This document shows, one piece after another, positions 1-8,032 of a DNA stretch of 64,000 bases. The notes under the pieces are model-generated. The model was not told the origin of the DNA. It did not search any database and worked only from the letters and a program-made list of their open reading frames with translations. How positions within the stretch are numbered: position 1 is the first letter of the stretch; the number at the start of each line of letters is the position of its first letter. The position numbers and the translations under genes were made by a program. Source of the stretch: Microbacterium sp. 11MF (GTDB taxonomy: Bacteria; Actinomycetota; Actinomycetes; Actinomycetales; Microbacteriaceae); NCBI RefSeq assembly GCF_000383475.1, contig NZ_KB911459.1:1192467-1256466 (forward strand), given 5' to 3'.

Positions 1-60
1 GACGACGGCCGCGGGGGCGTCGGCGGCGGGGCCGAAGGCGGAAGGTCGGGGGTAGGTCAT
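1..60 (-). CDS. 5' end of an unidentified minus-strand gene (partial)
   Basis: Only the first 20 codons lie in the window. Read on the minus strand from an ATG at position 60 they begin MTYPRPSAFGPAADAP. A GGAG ribosome-binding motif sits 4-5 bases before the ATG, and the frame stays open to the window edge. The residues are too few and too rich in Ala/Pro to name a family. It would be divergent from the pentapeptide-type gene at 282, sharing a 221-base spacer (61-281) in which I see nothing else except the promoter described for that gene. Confidence 0.5.
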   Translation of the reverse strand, partial: MTYPRPSAFGPAADAPAAVV

Positions 61-281
61 GTCGCTCCTGCAGGTCTGGTCCTGCGAGGACGATCCGAGG
101 ACCGCGGTACCACCCCGCTTGGTGCGACCCGGATCCGGGTGCACCCACTCACCTGCGGCGATGACGGGCCTGCCCCGCTCGGTTCTACTGGGCGGCGGAC
201 CGCTGTTCTTCCGAGAGCTCCCCGGTGATGGCCGGATCGGTGCTGATGCAGACAATCATACCGTCGGCATAGCCTGGCGTC

Positions 282-944
282 ATGGCCCGCTCCCGCATCC
301 GTCCCGAGCCTCCCCGCATCCCGGATCCGGATCTCCCCCGGGAGTTCTCGTCCGCGACGCTCCACCGGTCGGGCGAGACGTCCGAGGCGCGCATCGACCT
401 CGACCCCGGGACGACGGATGCCGCGCACACCCGCATCAGCGAGAGTCTCGTGGCCGCGGCATCCGTTCAGACGCTCGATCTGACCGGAGCGATCCTCACC
501 GACGTCGTCCTCGACGCCGTGTCGACGGCCGAGCTGATCGCCCGGGAGGGGACGTGGCGGACGGTCGTCGTCCGCGGCGGGCGGATCGGGACCCTCGACC
601 TGTCCCGCGCGCGCTGCGACGGTCTCGTTTTGGACGGCGTGCGGATCGACTACCTGACGGCGGGCGGTGCGACGCTCCGAGACGTCGAGGTGACCGGATG
701 CCGCATCGGCACCCTCGATCTCCCCGGCGCCCGCGTGGCGCGGATGCGGTTCGCGGAGACGTCGGTGGACGAGATGGACGTCAGGGAGTGGCAGGCGGGC
801 GACGTCGACCTGCGCGGCGCGGACGTGCTCTCCTTCACGGACGTCCGGATGCTTCGGGGCGTCACCCTGACCGCCGATCAGGCGACCTCGCATGCGCTCG
901 CGCTCGCGGCGTCCCTCGGCATCGACGTGAGGACGGACGCGTGA
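282..944 (+). CDS. pentapeptide-repeat-like protein
   Basis: A 220-residue cytoplasmic protein with no signal peptide or membrane segment. From about residue 60 it has the periodic hydrophobic pattern of a right-handed beta-helix: LDLTGAIL, RIGTLDLSRA, VRIDYLTAG, RIGTLDLPGARV and VDLRGADV recur about every 20 residues. This resembles the pentapeptide-repeat superfamily (A(D/N)LXX units), though the repeats are degenerate. Function unknown; some family members mimic DNA and protect gyrase, but nothing here proves that role. The start looks leaderless: TAGCCT at 270-275, exactly six bases before the ATG, with no Shine-Dalgarno motif. It overlaps the following GNAT gene by four bases (GTGA), so the two are probably co-translated. 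Confidence 0.75.
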   Translation: MARSRIRPEPPRIPDPDLPREFSSATLHRSGETSEARIDLDPGTTDAAHTRISESLVAAASVQTLDLTGAILTDVVLDAVSTAELIAREGTWRTVVVRGGRIGTLDLSRARCDGLVLDGVRIDYLTAGGATLRDVEVTGCRIGTLDLPGARVARMRFAETSVDEMDVREWQAGDVDLRGADVLSFTDVRMLRGVTLTADQATSHALALAASLGIDVRTDA

Positions 945-1453
945 CCCTGCGGACGGCGCGGCTCGTCCTCCGCGACATGGGCGAGGACGACCTGCCGGCA
1001 CTCCGGACGATCCTCACCGACCCGGTCGCGATGACCGCGTACGAGGGGCCTTTCGCCGAGAGCGAGTGCCGGGCGTGGCTCGAGCGCAACCTCCAGCGCT
1101 ACGCGGAGGACGGGTTCGGGCTCTGGGCCGTCGAGCTCGCCGACGCCCCGGGCGAGATGATCGGGCAGTGCGGCATCACCCGGCAGCGCATCGACGACGA
1201 CGAGGTCCTGGAGGTCGGGTACCTCTTCCGCCCGGCGCACTGGCAGCGGGGGTACGCGACCGAGGCCGCGGCGGCGTCCCGCGACTGGGCGTTCCGCGCG
1301 CTCGACGCCCCGGCCGTGTGGGCGAAGGTCCGCGACACGAACATCGCGTCGATGAACGTCGCCATCCGCCTCGGGATGACGGTCCGCCGCCGCTTCGTCA
1401 CCCGCTACCGAGGCGTCGACATGCCGCACCTCGGATTCGCCGTGGACCGCTAG
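941..1453 (+). CDS. GNAT family N-acetyltransferase (RimJ/RimL-like)
   Basis: A 170-residue acetyltransferase of the GNAT_3 (RimJ/RimL) type. It opens with the usual MTLRTARLVLRDM strand-helix start. The acetyl-CoA motif A region is HWQRGYATEAAAA at about residues 101-113, followed by the helix with RDTNIASMNVAIRLGM. Acetyl-CoA is the donor; the acceptor cannot be read from sequence (ribosomal protein N-termini, aminoglycosides and other amines are used by relatives). The start is the GTG at 941, inside the upstream stop (GTGA), with GAGGA upstream. Its TAG stop overlaps the stop of the convergent OsmC gene by three bases. Confidence 0.85.
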   Translation: MTLRTARLVLRDMGEDDLPALRTILTDPVAMTAYEGPFAESECRAWLERNLQRYAEDGFGLWAVELADAPGEMIGQCGITRQRIDDDEVLEVGYLFRPAHWQRGYATEAAAASRDWAFRALDAPAVWAKVRDTNIASMNVAIRLGMTVRRRFVTRYRGVDMPHLGFAVDR

Positions 1454-1863
1454 GAGGCCCAGTCCTCCGCACGGATGCCGACGGTCGCCGCCCCCTGCAG
1501 CAGGCGCGAGATCGGGCAGCGGTCGTGCGCGGCCGCGACGAGTTCGTCCGTCTCGCCGAGCGTGCGCCCCTCCGCGGAGACGAACGCCGTGACGTGGAAC
1601 TCGTACCCGCCGCGCTCCGGGGAGTCGTGGAGCTCGACCTCGACGCGCACCCGCGTGCGCTGGGCGCCCTTCACGATCGCCTGCAGTGTGGCGTCGAGGC
1701 AGGTGGCCCAGGCGAGGGCGAGCAACTGCTCGGGATTGCTCCGCGACAGGTCCGCGTCGGGGCTCAGCGGGTTCGACACCGCGACCTCCAGGCCGCCCGT
1801 GACCCGGCTGACACCGGTCCCGCCGTCGTCGTTGATCGCCTCGGTCCGGTACCTGGTGCTCAT
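1450..1863 (-). CDS. OsmC/Ohr family protein
   Basis: A 137-residue protein of the OsmC/Ohr fold. Family enzymes reduce organic hydroperoxides with a pair of cysteines. The first cysteine lies in the helix LLALAWATCLDATLQAI (about residue 52) and the second in HDRCPISRLLQGA (about residue 116), the spacing seen in Ohr/OsmC. The ATG at 1863 has no Shine-Dalgarno sequence, but TATAGT lies exactly six bases upstream (1875 to 1870), so the mRNA is probably leaderless. It is divergent from metN, with a shared operator-like palindrome between them. Co-regulation with methionine uptake would make sense if the substrate is an organic hydroperoxide that damages thiols, which is inference. Confidence 0.88.
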   Translation of the reverse strand: MSTRYRTEAINDDGGTGVSRVTGGLEVAVSNPLSPDADLSRSNPEQLLALAWATCLDATLQAIVKGAQRTRVRVEVELHDSPERGGYEFHVTAFVSAEGRTLGETDELVAAAHDRCPISRLLQGAATVGIRAEDWAS

Positions 1864-1869
1864 GGCAGA

Positions 1870-1892
1870 ACTATAGTTGGACGGCATCCAAC
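1870..1892. promoter_or_regulatory. bidirectional promoter with palindromic operator between osmC-like gene and metNIQ
   Basis: ACTATAGT (1870-1877) is itself a palindrome and supplies a TATAGT -10 element on both strands. It abuts a perfect inverted repeat, GTTGGA-N5-TCCAAC (1876-1892). For metN the repeat covers the predicted transcription start; for the osmC-like gene it lies between the -10 and -35 regions. A repressor bound here could shut both genes. The regulator is unknown; it does not match the McbR-type half-sites I know from Corynebacterium methionine genes. Confidence 0.6.
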
Positions 1893-1911
1893 AACGTCTT
1901 GAGGTCCTTTC

Positions 1912-2655
1912 GTGCTGTCCCCGTCCCCCGTCGAGCTCGCTCGTGCGGGCGTAGCGTACCCCGGCGGCGTGCAGGGTCTCGCCGACGTGGACCTGACCGT
2001 CGCCGAGAGCGAGATCCTCGGGATCATCGGCGAGAGCGGTGCGGGCAAGAGCACCCTCCTGAACCTCCTCACCGGCGAATTCGCTGCCACCTCGGGCTCC
2101 GTAACAGTGCTGGGCTCCGACATCGGCCGCCTCGACCGCGCCGGTCTCCGCCGCCTGCGACGCGAGATCGGCGTCGTGTTCCAGGGGGTCCACCTGCTGT
2201 CGAACCGGACGGTCCGGCAGAACGTCGAGGTCGCCCTCTCGCTGCGACCTCGACGGGAGCGGACGGCGAGCGCCGTCGACGACGTGCTGCGCTTCGTGGG
2301 GCTTGATCACCGGGCCGATGCCTACCCCGCGCAGCTCAGCGGCGGGCAGCGCCAGCGGGTCGGCATCGCGCGGGCGCTGGTGAGCCGGCCCCGGTTGCTG
2401 CTGTGCGACGAGCCCACCTCCGCGCTCGACGCGGCGACCGCGGGCGAGGTCCTCGACCTGCTCCGCGACGCGCGGGACCGCTTCGGGACGACGATCGTCA
2501 TCGTCACCCACGACCTCGACGTCGTCCGCAGCGTCTGCGATCGGGTCGCCCTGTTCGAGGACGGTCGGCTCGTCGACATCCTCGCGGTCGCGCCGTCGGC
2601 ACGCGGCGAGCGCGAGACCTATCTCGATCGCGCACGGCGGGAGCTCGGCGCATGA
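1912..2655 (+). CDS. metN: methionine ABC transporter ATP-binding protein
   Basis: A 247-residue ABC ATPase that energises methionine import. Walker A is GESGAGKST (about residues 40-48), the signature is LSGGQRQRVGIARAL (about 140), and Walker B is LLLCDEPTSALD (about 162), followed by the switch histidine in VTHD. E. coli MetN is about 340 residues and carries a C-terminal NIL/ACT-like domain that binds methionine and inhibits transport; this protein stops about 100 residues earlier and lacks it. Start is the GTG at 1912 with GAGG seven bases upstream. The stop overlaps metI by four bases (ATGA). The substrate assignment rests on the metI and metQ neighbours. Confidence 0.9.
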   Translation: MLSPSPVELARAGVAYPGGVQGLADVDLTVAESEILGIIGESGAGKSTLLNLLTGEFAATSGSVTVLGSDIGRLDRAGLRRLRREIGVVFQGVHLLSNRTVRQNVEVALSLRPRRERTASAVDDVLRFVGLDHRADAYPAQLSGGQRQRVGIARALVSRPRLLLCDEPTSALDAATAGEVLDLLRDARDRFGTTIVIVTHDLDVVRSVCDRVALFEDGRLVDILAVAPSARGERETYLDRARRELGA

Positions 2656-3344
2656 GCGGCGTAGAGGACGTCTTCGCCTCCCTGGGAGCGTCGCTCGCCG
2701 AGCGCGGTGACGACCTCGTCGAGGCCCTCGGCGAGACCGGCTACATGCTCGGCGTCTCGCTCGCGGCCGCGGTGGTGTTCGGCCTGCCCCTCGGCGCCGC
2801 CGTCTACCTGACCCGTCCCGGCGGGATCCGCCCCCAGCGCCTCGTCTGGTCGGTCGCGAACTTCCTGATCAACGTCATCCGCTCCTTTCCGTTCCTGCTG
2901 CTCGTGGTCTTCCTCGTCCCCGTGACCCGGGCGGTCTACGGCACGACCTTCGGGACACCCGCGGCGACGTTCTCGCTCTGCGTCGTCGCCGTGGCCGTCT
3001 ACGGCCGGCTGGTGGAGCAGATCCTCCGCGAGGTGAGCCCCGGCATCCCCCGTGTCGCGCAGACCCTCGGCGCGACCGTCCCGCAGACGGTCCGGCGCTT
3101 CCTGCTGCCCGAAGCCCTGCCGGGCCTCGTCTACGCACTGACCTCGGCGAGCATCAGTCTGCTCTCGTACTCGACGGTGCTCGGAGTCGTCGGTGGCGGC
3201 GGCATCGGCGACTTCGCGCTGCGGTACGGCTACCAGGAGTACGACGACGTGCTCATGTACTTCACGATCCTCGTCATCCTCGTCATCGTCCTCGTCATCC
3301 AGGCGGTCGGCCAGCGGATCTCGGTCCGCCTCGACCACCGCTGA
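2652..3344 (+). CDS. metI: methionine ABC transporter permease
   Basis: A 230-residue inner-membrane permease of the MetI (BPD_transp_1) family with about five membrane spans. The EAA-like cytoplasmic loop that docks on the ATPase is visible around residues 135-160 (AQTLGATVPQTVRRFLLPEALPG). The conserved RSFPFLLL segment and VVGGGGIGDFALRYGY near the end are typical of MetI proteins. It overlaps metN by four bases and is followed after 45 bases by metQ, so the three form one operon. Confidence 0.92.
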   Translation: MSGVEDVFASLGASLAERGDDLVEALGETGYMLGVSLAAAVVFGLPLGAAVYLTRPGGIRPQRLVWSVANFLINVIRSFPFLLLVVFLVPVTRAVYGTTFGTPAATFSLCVVAVAVYGRLVEQILREVSPGIPRVAQTLGATVPQTVRRFLLPEALPGLVYALTSASISLLSYSTVLGVVGGGGIGDFALRYGYQEYDDVLMYFTILVILVIVLVIQAVGQRISVRLDHR

Positions 3345-3389
3345 CTCCGGCTCACCACCGGCATCCATCCCCATCCCACAAGGAGCGCC

Positions 3390-4199
3390 ATGTCCCCCCG
3401 CCGCCTCACCCTCGCCGCAGCCCTCACCGCCGCCGCTGTCGCCCTCCTCGCCGGCTGCGCCTCCCCCGCCGCGCAGGGCGGCGGCGACGTCCAGACCATC
3501 CGGGTCGGCGCCGTGACCTCGCCGATGACCGACATCGTCGAAGCCGCGGCCGACGAGATCGAGGACGGCTACAAGATCCAGCTCGTCGAGGTCGCCGACT
3601 ACGTCACGATCAACAAGATGCTCGCCGCGGGCGACATCGACGCGAACTTCTCGCAGCACAAGCCCTACATGGAGGAGTTCAACGCCGCCAACGGGGCGGA
3701 CCTCACCGCCGTGCAGCCGATCTACAACTTCACGATCGCGTTCTACTCGAAGACCCTCGACGACATCGCCGACCTCCCCCAGGGCGCCACCGTCGCCATC
3801 CCCAACGATGCGTCCAACACGGGGCGTGCACTGAAGATGCTCGCCGACGCGAAGATCATCACGCTCGCCGAGGGCGTCGACCCCTACGCCGCGACGCTCG
3901 ACGACATCGCCGGGAACCCGAAGGACCTGCAGTTCCTCGAGCTGCAGATCAACCAGCTCAACACCGCCTACGACGAGGCGGACCTCGTCTTCCAGTGGCC
4001 CTCGCACATCGCCGCGCTCGGCCTCACCCCTCAGGACGACGGCCTGCTGACCGAGCTCGACGACCGTTTCGCCCTCCAGCTGGTCGTCCCCGGTGAGGAC
4101 AAGGATGCCGCGTCCACGAAGGCCCTCATCGACGCCTTCACGAGCGACCCCGTGCGCGACATCATCGACGGCAACAAGACCATCGAGACCGCGTTCTGA
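3390..4199 (+). CDS. metQ: methionine-binding lipoprotein (NlpA/MetQ family)
   Basis: A 269-residue substrate-binding lipoprotein. The signal peptide is RR-hydrophobic with a lipobox LAGC, so Cys23 becomes the lipidated N-terminus and anchors the protein outside the membrane. The mature part has typical NlpA motifs: VADYVTINKMLAAGDIDANFSQHKPYMEEF, shown here only as the region around residues 68-95, then AIPNDASNTGRAL and QLNTAYDEADLVF. It delivers methionine, or a related amino acid, to MetNI. An AAGGAG motif precedes the ATG. Confidence 0.92.
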   Translation: MSPRRLTLAAALTAAAVALLAGCASPAAQGGGDVQTIRVGAVTSPMTDIVEAAADEIEDGYKIQLVEVADYVTINKMLAAGDIDANFSQHKPYMEEFNAANGADLTAVQPIYNFTIAFYSKTLDDIADLPQGATVAIPNDASNTGRALKMLADAKIITLAEGVDPYAATLDDIAGNPKDLQFLELQINQLNTAYDEADLVFQWPSHIAALGLTPQDDGLLTELDDRFALQLVVPGEDKDAASTKALIDAFTSDPVRDIIDGNKTIETAF

Positions 4200-4219
4200 G
4201 CCGGCACGCACCCCGGCGG

Positions 4220-4225
4220 TAGACT
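4220..4225 (+). promoter_or_regulatory. -10 element of the valS promoter
   Basis: TAGACT lies 65 bases before the valS start codon, giving a leader of about 58 bases. No good -35 is visible at 17 bases; the nearest candidate (TGAGCC at 4197) overlaps the metQ stop. No hairpin terminator separates metQ from valS, so some read-through is possible. The leader (4232-4289) shows no convincing T-box: I found no T-box sequence with a paired terminator. Confidence 0.5.
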
Positions 4226-4289
4226 GGCGCCGCACCCACACTCAGGCACGCTCACACAGTGCCGCACATATCGCTCGAGGAGCATCACC

Positions 4290-6866
4290 ATGACGAACGC
4301 GCACATTCCCGACAAGCCCGCCCTGGAAGGCCTCGAGCAGAAGTGGGATGCCGCCTGGTCCGGCGCCGGCACGTACCTGTTCGACCGCGACGCGGCCAAG
4401 GCCAAGGGACGCGCGGGCGTCTTCTCGATCGACACGCCTCCCCCGACGGCATCCGGATCGCTCCACATCGGTCACGTGTTCAGCTACACGCACACGGACG
4501 TCAAGGTGCGCTACGAGCGCATGCGCGGCAAGACGGTGTTCTACCCGATGGGCTGGGACGACAACGGTCTGCCGACCGAACGCCGCGTGCAGAACTACTA
4601 CGGCGTGCGCTGCGACACCTCGCTGCCCTACGACCCGGACTTCACGCCGCCCTTCCGCGGCGACGCGAAGAGCCTGAAGCCTGCTGACCAGGTCCCGATC
4701 AGCCGCCGCAACTTCATCGAGCTCTGCGAGGAGCTGACGATAGAGGACGAGAAGCAGTTCGAGGACCTGTTCCGCAAGCTCGGCCTCTCGGTCGACTGGA
4801 CGCAGACGTACCGGACCATCTCGGACGACACGATCCGCACGAGCCAGCTCGCGTTCCTGCGTAACCTCGACCGCGGTGAGGCGTACCAGGCCATGGCGCC
4901 CACCCTCTGGGACATCGACTTCCGCTCCGCCATCGCGCAGGCCGAGCTCGAGGACCGCGATCAGCAGGCCTCTTACCACCGGGTCGCCTTCCACAAGAGC
5001 GACGGCTCGGGCGACATCCACATCGAGACGACGCGCCCCGAGCTGCTGGCCGCCTGCGTCGCCCTCGTGGCGAACCCCGACGACGAGCGCTACCAGCCCT
5101 ACTTCGGCTCGACCGTGCGCACGCCGCTGTTCGACGTCGAGGTGCCGGTCCTCCCCCACCCGCTCGCCGTGAAGGACAAGGGCACCGGCATCGCGATGAT
5201 CTGCACGTTCGGCGACGTGACCGACATCATCTGGTGGCGCGAGCTCGACCTGCCGAACCGCACGATCCTCGGCCGCGACGGCCGCATCATCGACGAGGCC
5301 CCGGACGTGCTCGTGACGGATGCGGCCAAGGCGGCGTACGCGGAACTCGCCGGCAAGACGGTGTTCAGCGCCAAGAAGCGCATCGTCGAGCTGCTGCAGG
5401 AGTCCGGTGAGCTGCTCGAGGTCTCGAAGCCCTTCACCCACCCCGTGAAGTTCTACGAGAAGGGCGACCGCCCGCTCGAGATCGTCTCCACCCGCCAGTG
5501 GTACCTCCGCAACGGTGCGCGCGACGCGGAGCTCCGCGACAAGCTCATCGAGATGGGCCGCGGCATGGGCTGGCACCCGGACTTCATGCGCGTGCGCTAC
5601 GAGAACTGGACGAACGGCCTCACCGGCGACTGGCTCGTCTCGCGCCAGCGCTTCTTCGGTGTGCCGATCCCGGTCTGGTACGGCCTCGACGAGAACGGCG
5701 AGCGGGACTACGACCGCGTGCTGACCCCGGATGTCTCCCGCCTGCCGGTCGACCCGACCACGGACGTTCCCGACGGCTACACCGAGGACCAGCGCGGCGT
5801 GCCCGGGGGCTTCGACGCCGAGCGCGACATCTTCGACACCTGGGCGACGTCCTCCCTCACCCCGCAGCTTGCGGGCGGGTGGGAGCGCGACCCCGAGCTC
5901 TGGAACCTCGTGGCTCCGTTCGACGTCCGCCCGCAGGGTCAGGACATCATCCGCACGTGGCTGTTCTCGACCATGGTGCGCTCGGTCCTCGAGGACGGCC
6001 GCGCGCCGTGGACGGATGCCGCCATCTCGGGCTTCATCGTCGACCCCGACCGCAAGAAGATGTCGAAGTCGAAGGGCAACGTCGTGACGCCTGCCGACAT
6101 CCTCGACGCGCACGGCACCGACGCCGTCCGATACTGGGCGGCCTCGAGCCGGCTCGGCGCCGACGCGGCGTTCGACCCGCAGAACCCGACGCAGGTGAAG
6201 ATCGGTCGTCGCCTGGCGATCAAGGTTCTGAACGCGGCGAAGTTCGTGCTCTCGTTCCCCGTGCCCGAGGACGCCCGCATCACGCACGCGCTCGACGCGT
6301 CGATGCTCGCCACCCTCGATCAGGTCGTCCGGGATGCCACGAAGGCGTTCGACGCGTTCGACCACGCCCGCGCCCTCGAGATCACCGAGTCGTTCTTCTG
6401 GACGTTCTGCGACGACTACCTCGAGCTCGTGAAGGAGCGCGCCTACAACCAGGCCGACTCCGGTCAGGCATCGGCCGCGCTCGCCCTCCGTATGGCACTG
6501 TCGACGCTGCTGCGCCTGCTGGCGCCCGTCCTGTCGTTCGCTGCCGAAGAGGCGTGGTCGTGGTTCGAGGAGGGGTCCGTGCACACCGCTGAGTGGCCTG
6601 TGCCCGTGGGCATCGATGGCGACCCTGCCGTGCTCCGCACGGTCGGCGAGGCGCTCATCTCGGTGCGCCGCGCGAAGACCGAGGCGAAAGCCTCGCAGAA
6701 GACCCCCGTCGACTCGTTGACGATCACCGGCCCGGATGCGGCCCTCGACGCGATCCGCTCCGCGGAGGGCGACCTCGCCGCCGTCGGACGCATCGCGCAG
6801 GTGTCCTACGCCGCCGGGGACACCGTGTCGGTCGGCGACATCGTCCTCACCCCGCAGGAGGCCTGA
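4290..6866 (+). CDS. valS: valine--tRNA ligase (actinobacterial type)
   Basis: An 858-residue class I aminoacyl-tRNA synthetase that charges tRNA-Val in the cytoplasm. The HIGH signature is SGSLHIGHVF (about residues 53-62) and the KMSKS loop is KKMSKSKGNVV (about 588-598). Between them lies the editing domain (about 190-350), which hydrolyses Thr-tRNA-Val. Features such as DDNGLPTERRVQNYYGV and ISRRNFIELCEELT belong to the ValS type 2 branch found in actinobacteria, and it lacks the long C-terminal coiled coil of the E. coli enzyme. Start ATG at 4290 has GAGGAG upstream. It is followed after one base by a small unknown gene. Confidence 0.97.
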   Translation: MTNAHIPDKPALEGLEQKWDAAWSGAGTYLFDRDAAKAKGRAGVFSIDTPPPTASGSLHIGHVFSYTHTDVKVRYERMRGKTVFYPMGWDDNGLPTERRVQNYYGVRCDTSLPYDPDFTPPFRGDAKSLKPADQVPISRRNFIELCEELTIEDEKQFEDLFRKLGLSVDWTQTYRTISDDTIRTSQLAFLRNLDRGEAYQAMAPTLWDIDFRSAIAQAELEDRDQQASYHRVAFHKSDGSGDIHIETTRPELLAACVALVANPDDERYQPYFGSTVRTPLFDVEVPVLPHPLAVKDKGTGIAMICTFGDVTDIIWWRELDLPNRTILGRDGRIIDEAPDVLVTDAAKAAYAELAGKTVFSAKKRIVELLQESGELLEVSKPFTHPVKFYEKGDRPLEIVSTRQWYLRNGARDAELRDKLIEMGRGMGWHPDFMRVRYENWTNGLTGDWLVSRQRFFGVPIPVWYGLDENGERDYDRVLTPDVSRLPVDPTTDVPDGYTEDQRGVPGGFDAERDIFDTWATSSLTPQLAGGWERDPELWNLVAPFDVRPQGQDIIRTWLFSTMVRSVLEDGRAPWTDAAISGFIVDPDRKKMSKSKGNVVTPADILDAHGTDAVRYWAASSRLGADAAFDPQNPTQVKIGRRLAIKVLNAAKFVLSFPVPEDARITHALDASMLATLDQVVRDATKAFDAFDHARALEITESFFWTFCDDYLELVKERAYNQADSGQASAALALRMALSTLLRLLAPVLSFAAEEAWSWFEEGSVHTAEWPVPVGIDGDPAVLRTVGEALISVRRAKTEAKASQKTPVDSLTITGPDAALDAIRSAEGDLAAVGRIAQVSYAAGDTVSVGDIVLTPQEA

Positions 6867-6867
6867 C

Positions 6868-7116
6868 GTGCAACTCGGAACCCGGTGGACCAGCGGCGAC
6901 CAGCCGCCCGCAGCCGTGCCGCAGGTCCTGCGCGAGCAGATCGCGGCGGTCGACGCATCCGTGGATCAGGATCCGCTCGGTCAGCCGCGACCGCGGTGGA
7001 CCCTCACCTGGCTGGAGGGCCGCCCGGTCGCGGAACTCGACACCGGCGTGGTCGTGCGCGTGGACCGCGAGGGTGAGGTCGTCGTCGGTCATCTCGACGA
7101 CGACGGCATGTCCTGA
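6868..7116 (+). CDS. small hypothetical protein downstream of valS
   Basis: An 82-residue soluble protein starting at GTG 6868, one base after the valS stop, with GGAGG seven bases upstream, so it is very probably translated from the valS transcript. It has no cysteines or membrane segment and ends in an acidic, beta-strand-like stretch (VVVRVDREGEVVVGHLDDDG). I do not recognise the family. A 13-base palindrome (7114-7126, TGAGCC-C-GGCTCA) holds its own stop codon and that of the convergent gene, but it is too tight to be a good terminator. Confidence 0.7.
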   Translation: MQLGTRWTSGDQPPAAVPQVLREQIAAVDASVDQDPLGQPRPRWTLTWLEGRPVAELDTGVVVRVDREGEVVVGHLDDDGMS

Positions 7117-7123
7117 GCCCGGC

Positions 7124-7339
7124 TCAGCCGCGGGGGTGATGCGCCAGGTGCGCGACGACGTCGGCTCGCGTGTCGTTGATGCGCTCCTCAGCCGCCGATC
7201 GAACGAGCGCCTGATCGGCGCGACGCAGCATCCGTGCGGCGACCGCCGCTTGGACCGAGGTCGTCGCCGCCCACAGCGCGGCCTCGAGCCGTGTGGGCCG
7301 GACGGTGACGTCCAGCGTGGGGATCGTGATCGTGGTCAT
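7124..7339 (-). CDS. small hypothetical protein coupled to the ArsR-type regulator
   Basis: A 71-residue, Ala/Arg-rich, probably helical protein with no cysteine or membrane segment. Its ATG (7339) overlaps the stop of the upstream regulator by four bases (ATGA), so translation is coupled and a shared role is likely. I do not recognise the family. A partner or anti-repressor for the regulator is one possibility, but nothing in the sequence proves it. Confidence 0.65.
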   Translation of the reverse strand: MTTITIPTLDVTVRPTRLEAALWAATTSVQAAVAARMLRRADQALVRSAAEERINDTRADVVAHLAHHPRG

Positions 7340-7938
7340 CGTCCGTCTCCGTCCTCGGGTAGTGCGAATGCGTCCACCCGGACGGTGAACGGCACGCGGT
7401 CGGGGTCTTCCTCGTGGCCGCGCGCGGAAGCGGCGACCTCGTCGACGATCTCGGACAGTCGCCGGATCATGTCCTTCGCCTGATCGGGCGTCAGACGGAT
7501 GTTGGCGGTCGAGATGATCGCCGTGCCGTCGTCTCCCTTGTCGGGATCGGCGATGCTCTCGGTCACATGCCGCATGAGCTGCTGCTGACGACGGCCGAGG
7601 AACTCGTTCATGATGAGCTGGGTCGCCGAGCGACCAGCCGGTGAGGCCATCGCCTCAGGGCTGTCGAACGACACGGACTTGTCGGACCGCTCCCACCACC
7701 GCTCCCGGGCGGATCCCCGCTCCGGGATCTCGCGGATCAGGTCCTGCTTTGCGAGGGCCCGCAGGTGGTAGCTGGTGGCGCCCGAGGACTCCCCCGTGCG
7801 CTCGGCCAGCGAACTCGCCGTCTGCGGCCCGTACTGCGACAGGATGTCGAAGAGCTGCACGCGGAGCGGATGCGCCAAAGCGCGCAACGCTCCGGCATCA
7901 AGGGTGCGGTCCGCCCGCCGCATCGGTGTCTCGCTCAT
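7336..7938 (-). CDS. ArsR-family winged-helix transcriptional regulator
   Basis: A 200-residue regulator. Residues 13-90 form an ArsR/HTH_20 winged helix (LRALAHPLRVQLFDILSQYG, then the recognition helix region GESSGATSYHLRALAKQDLI). The remaining 110 residues are a helical C-terminal domain with no cysteine cluster, so metal sensing of the classic ArsR type is unlikely. The ATG at 7938 has no ribosome-binding site, but TATCTT lies exactly six bases upstream (7950-7945) with TTGCAA at -35 (7973-7968), pointing to a leaderless mRNA. The promoter is covered by the repeats at 7943-7989, so autoregulation is likely. It is divergent from the M3 peptidase. Confidence 0.85.
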   Translation of the reverse strand: MSETPMRRADRTLDAGALRALAHPLRVQLFDILSQYGPQTASSLAERTGESSGATSYHLRALAKQDLIREIPERGSARERWWERSDKSVSFDSPEAMASPAGRSATQLIMNEFLGRRQQQLMRHVTESIADPDKGDDGTAIISTANIRLTPDQAKDMIRRLSEIVDEVAASARGHEEDPDRVPFTVRVDAFALPEDGDGR

Positions 7939-7942
7939 GTTA

Positions 7943-7989
7943 CAAAGATATCTTTGCAAGCTATTCTTTGCAAGCATTCCTTTGCATTC
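7943..7989. promoter_or_regulatory. 14-bp-periodic operator array over the ArsR-type promoter
   Basis: The heptamer CTTTGCA occurs three times at an exact 14-base period (7952, 7966, 7980); the first two copies extend to an 11-base identity (TCTTTGCAAGC at 7951 and 7965). The left end is a perfect 14-base palindrome, CAAAGATATCTTTG (7943-7956), that overlaps the predicted -10 of the regulator gene, and the second copy overlaps the -35. This is the layout expected for cooperative binding of an autorepressor. Confidence 0.7.
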
Positions 7990-8032
7990 TCGATCGCGCG
8001 GGCGGCGCGCGCGGGCGACGTACGCTGGGACG

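Noticed and set aside
4226..4289. T-box riboswitch upstream of valS
   Set aside because: The leader is only about 58 bases and holds no T-box sequence or competing hairpins.
4242..6584. 780-codon open frame antisense to valS
   Set aside because: It mirrors the high-GC codon pattern of valS, has Arg/Val/Gly-rich composition with no recognisable domain, and lacks a ribosome-binding site. It is a shadow frame.
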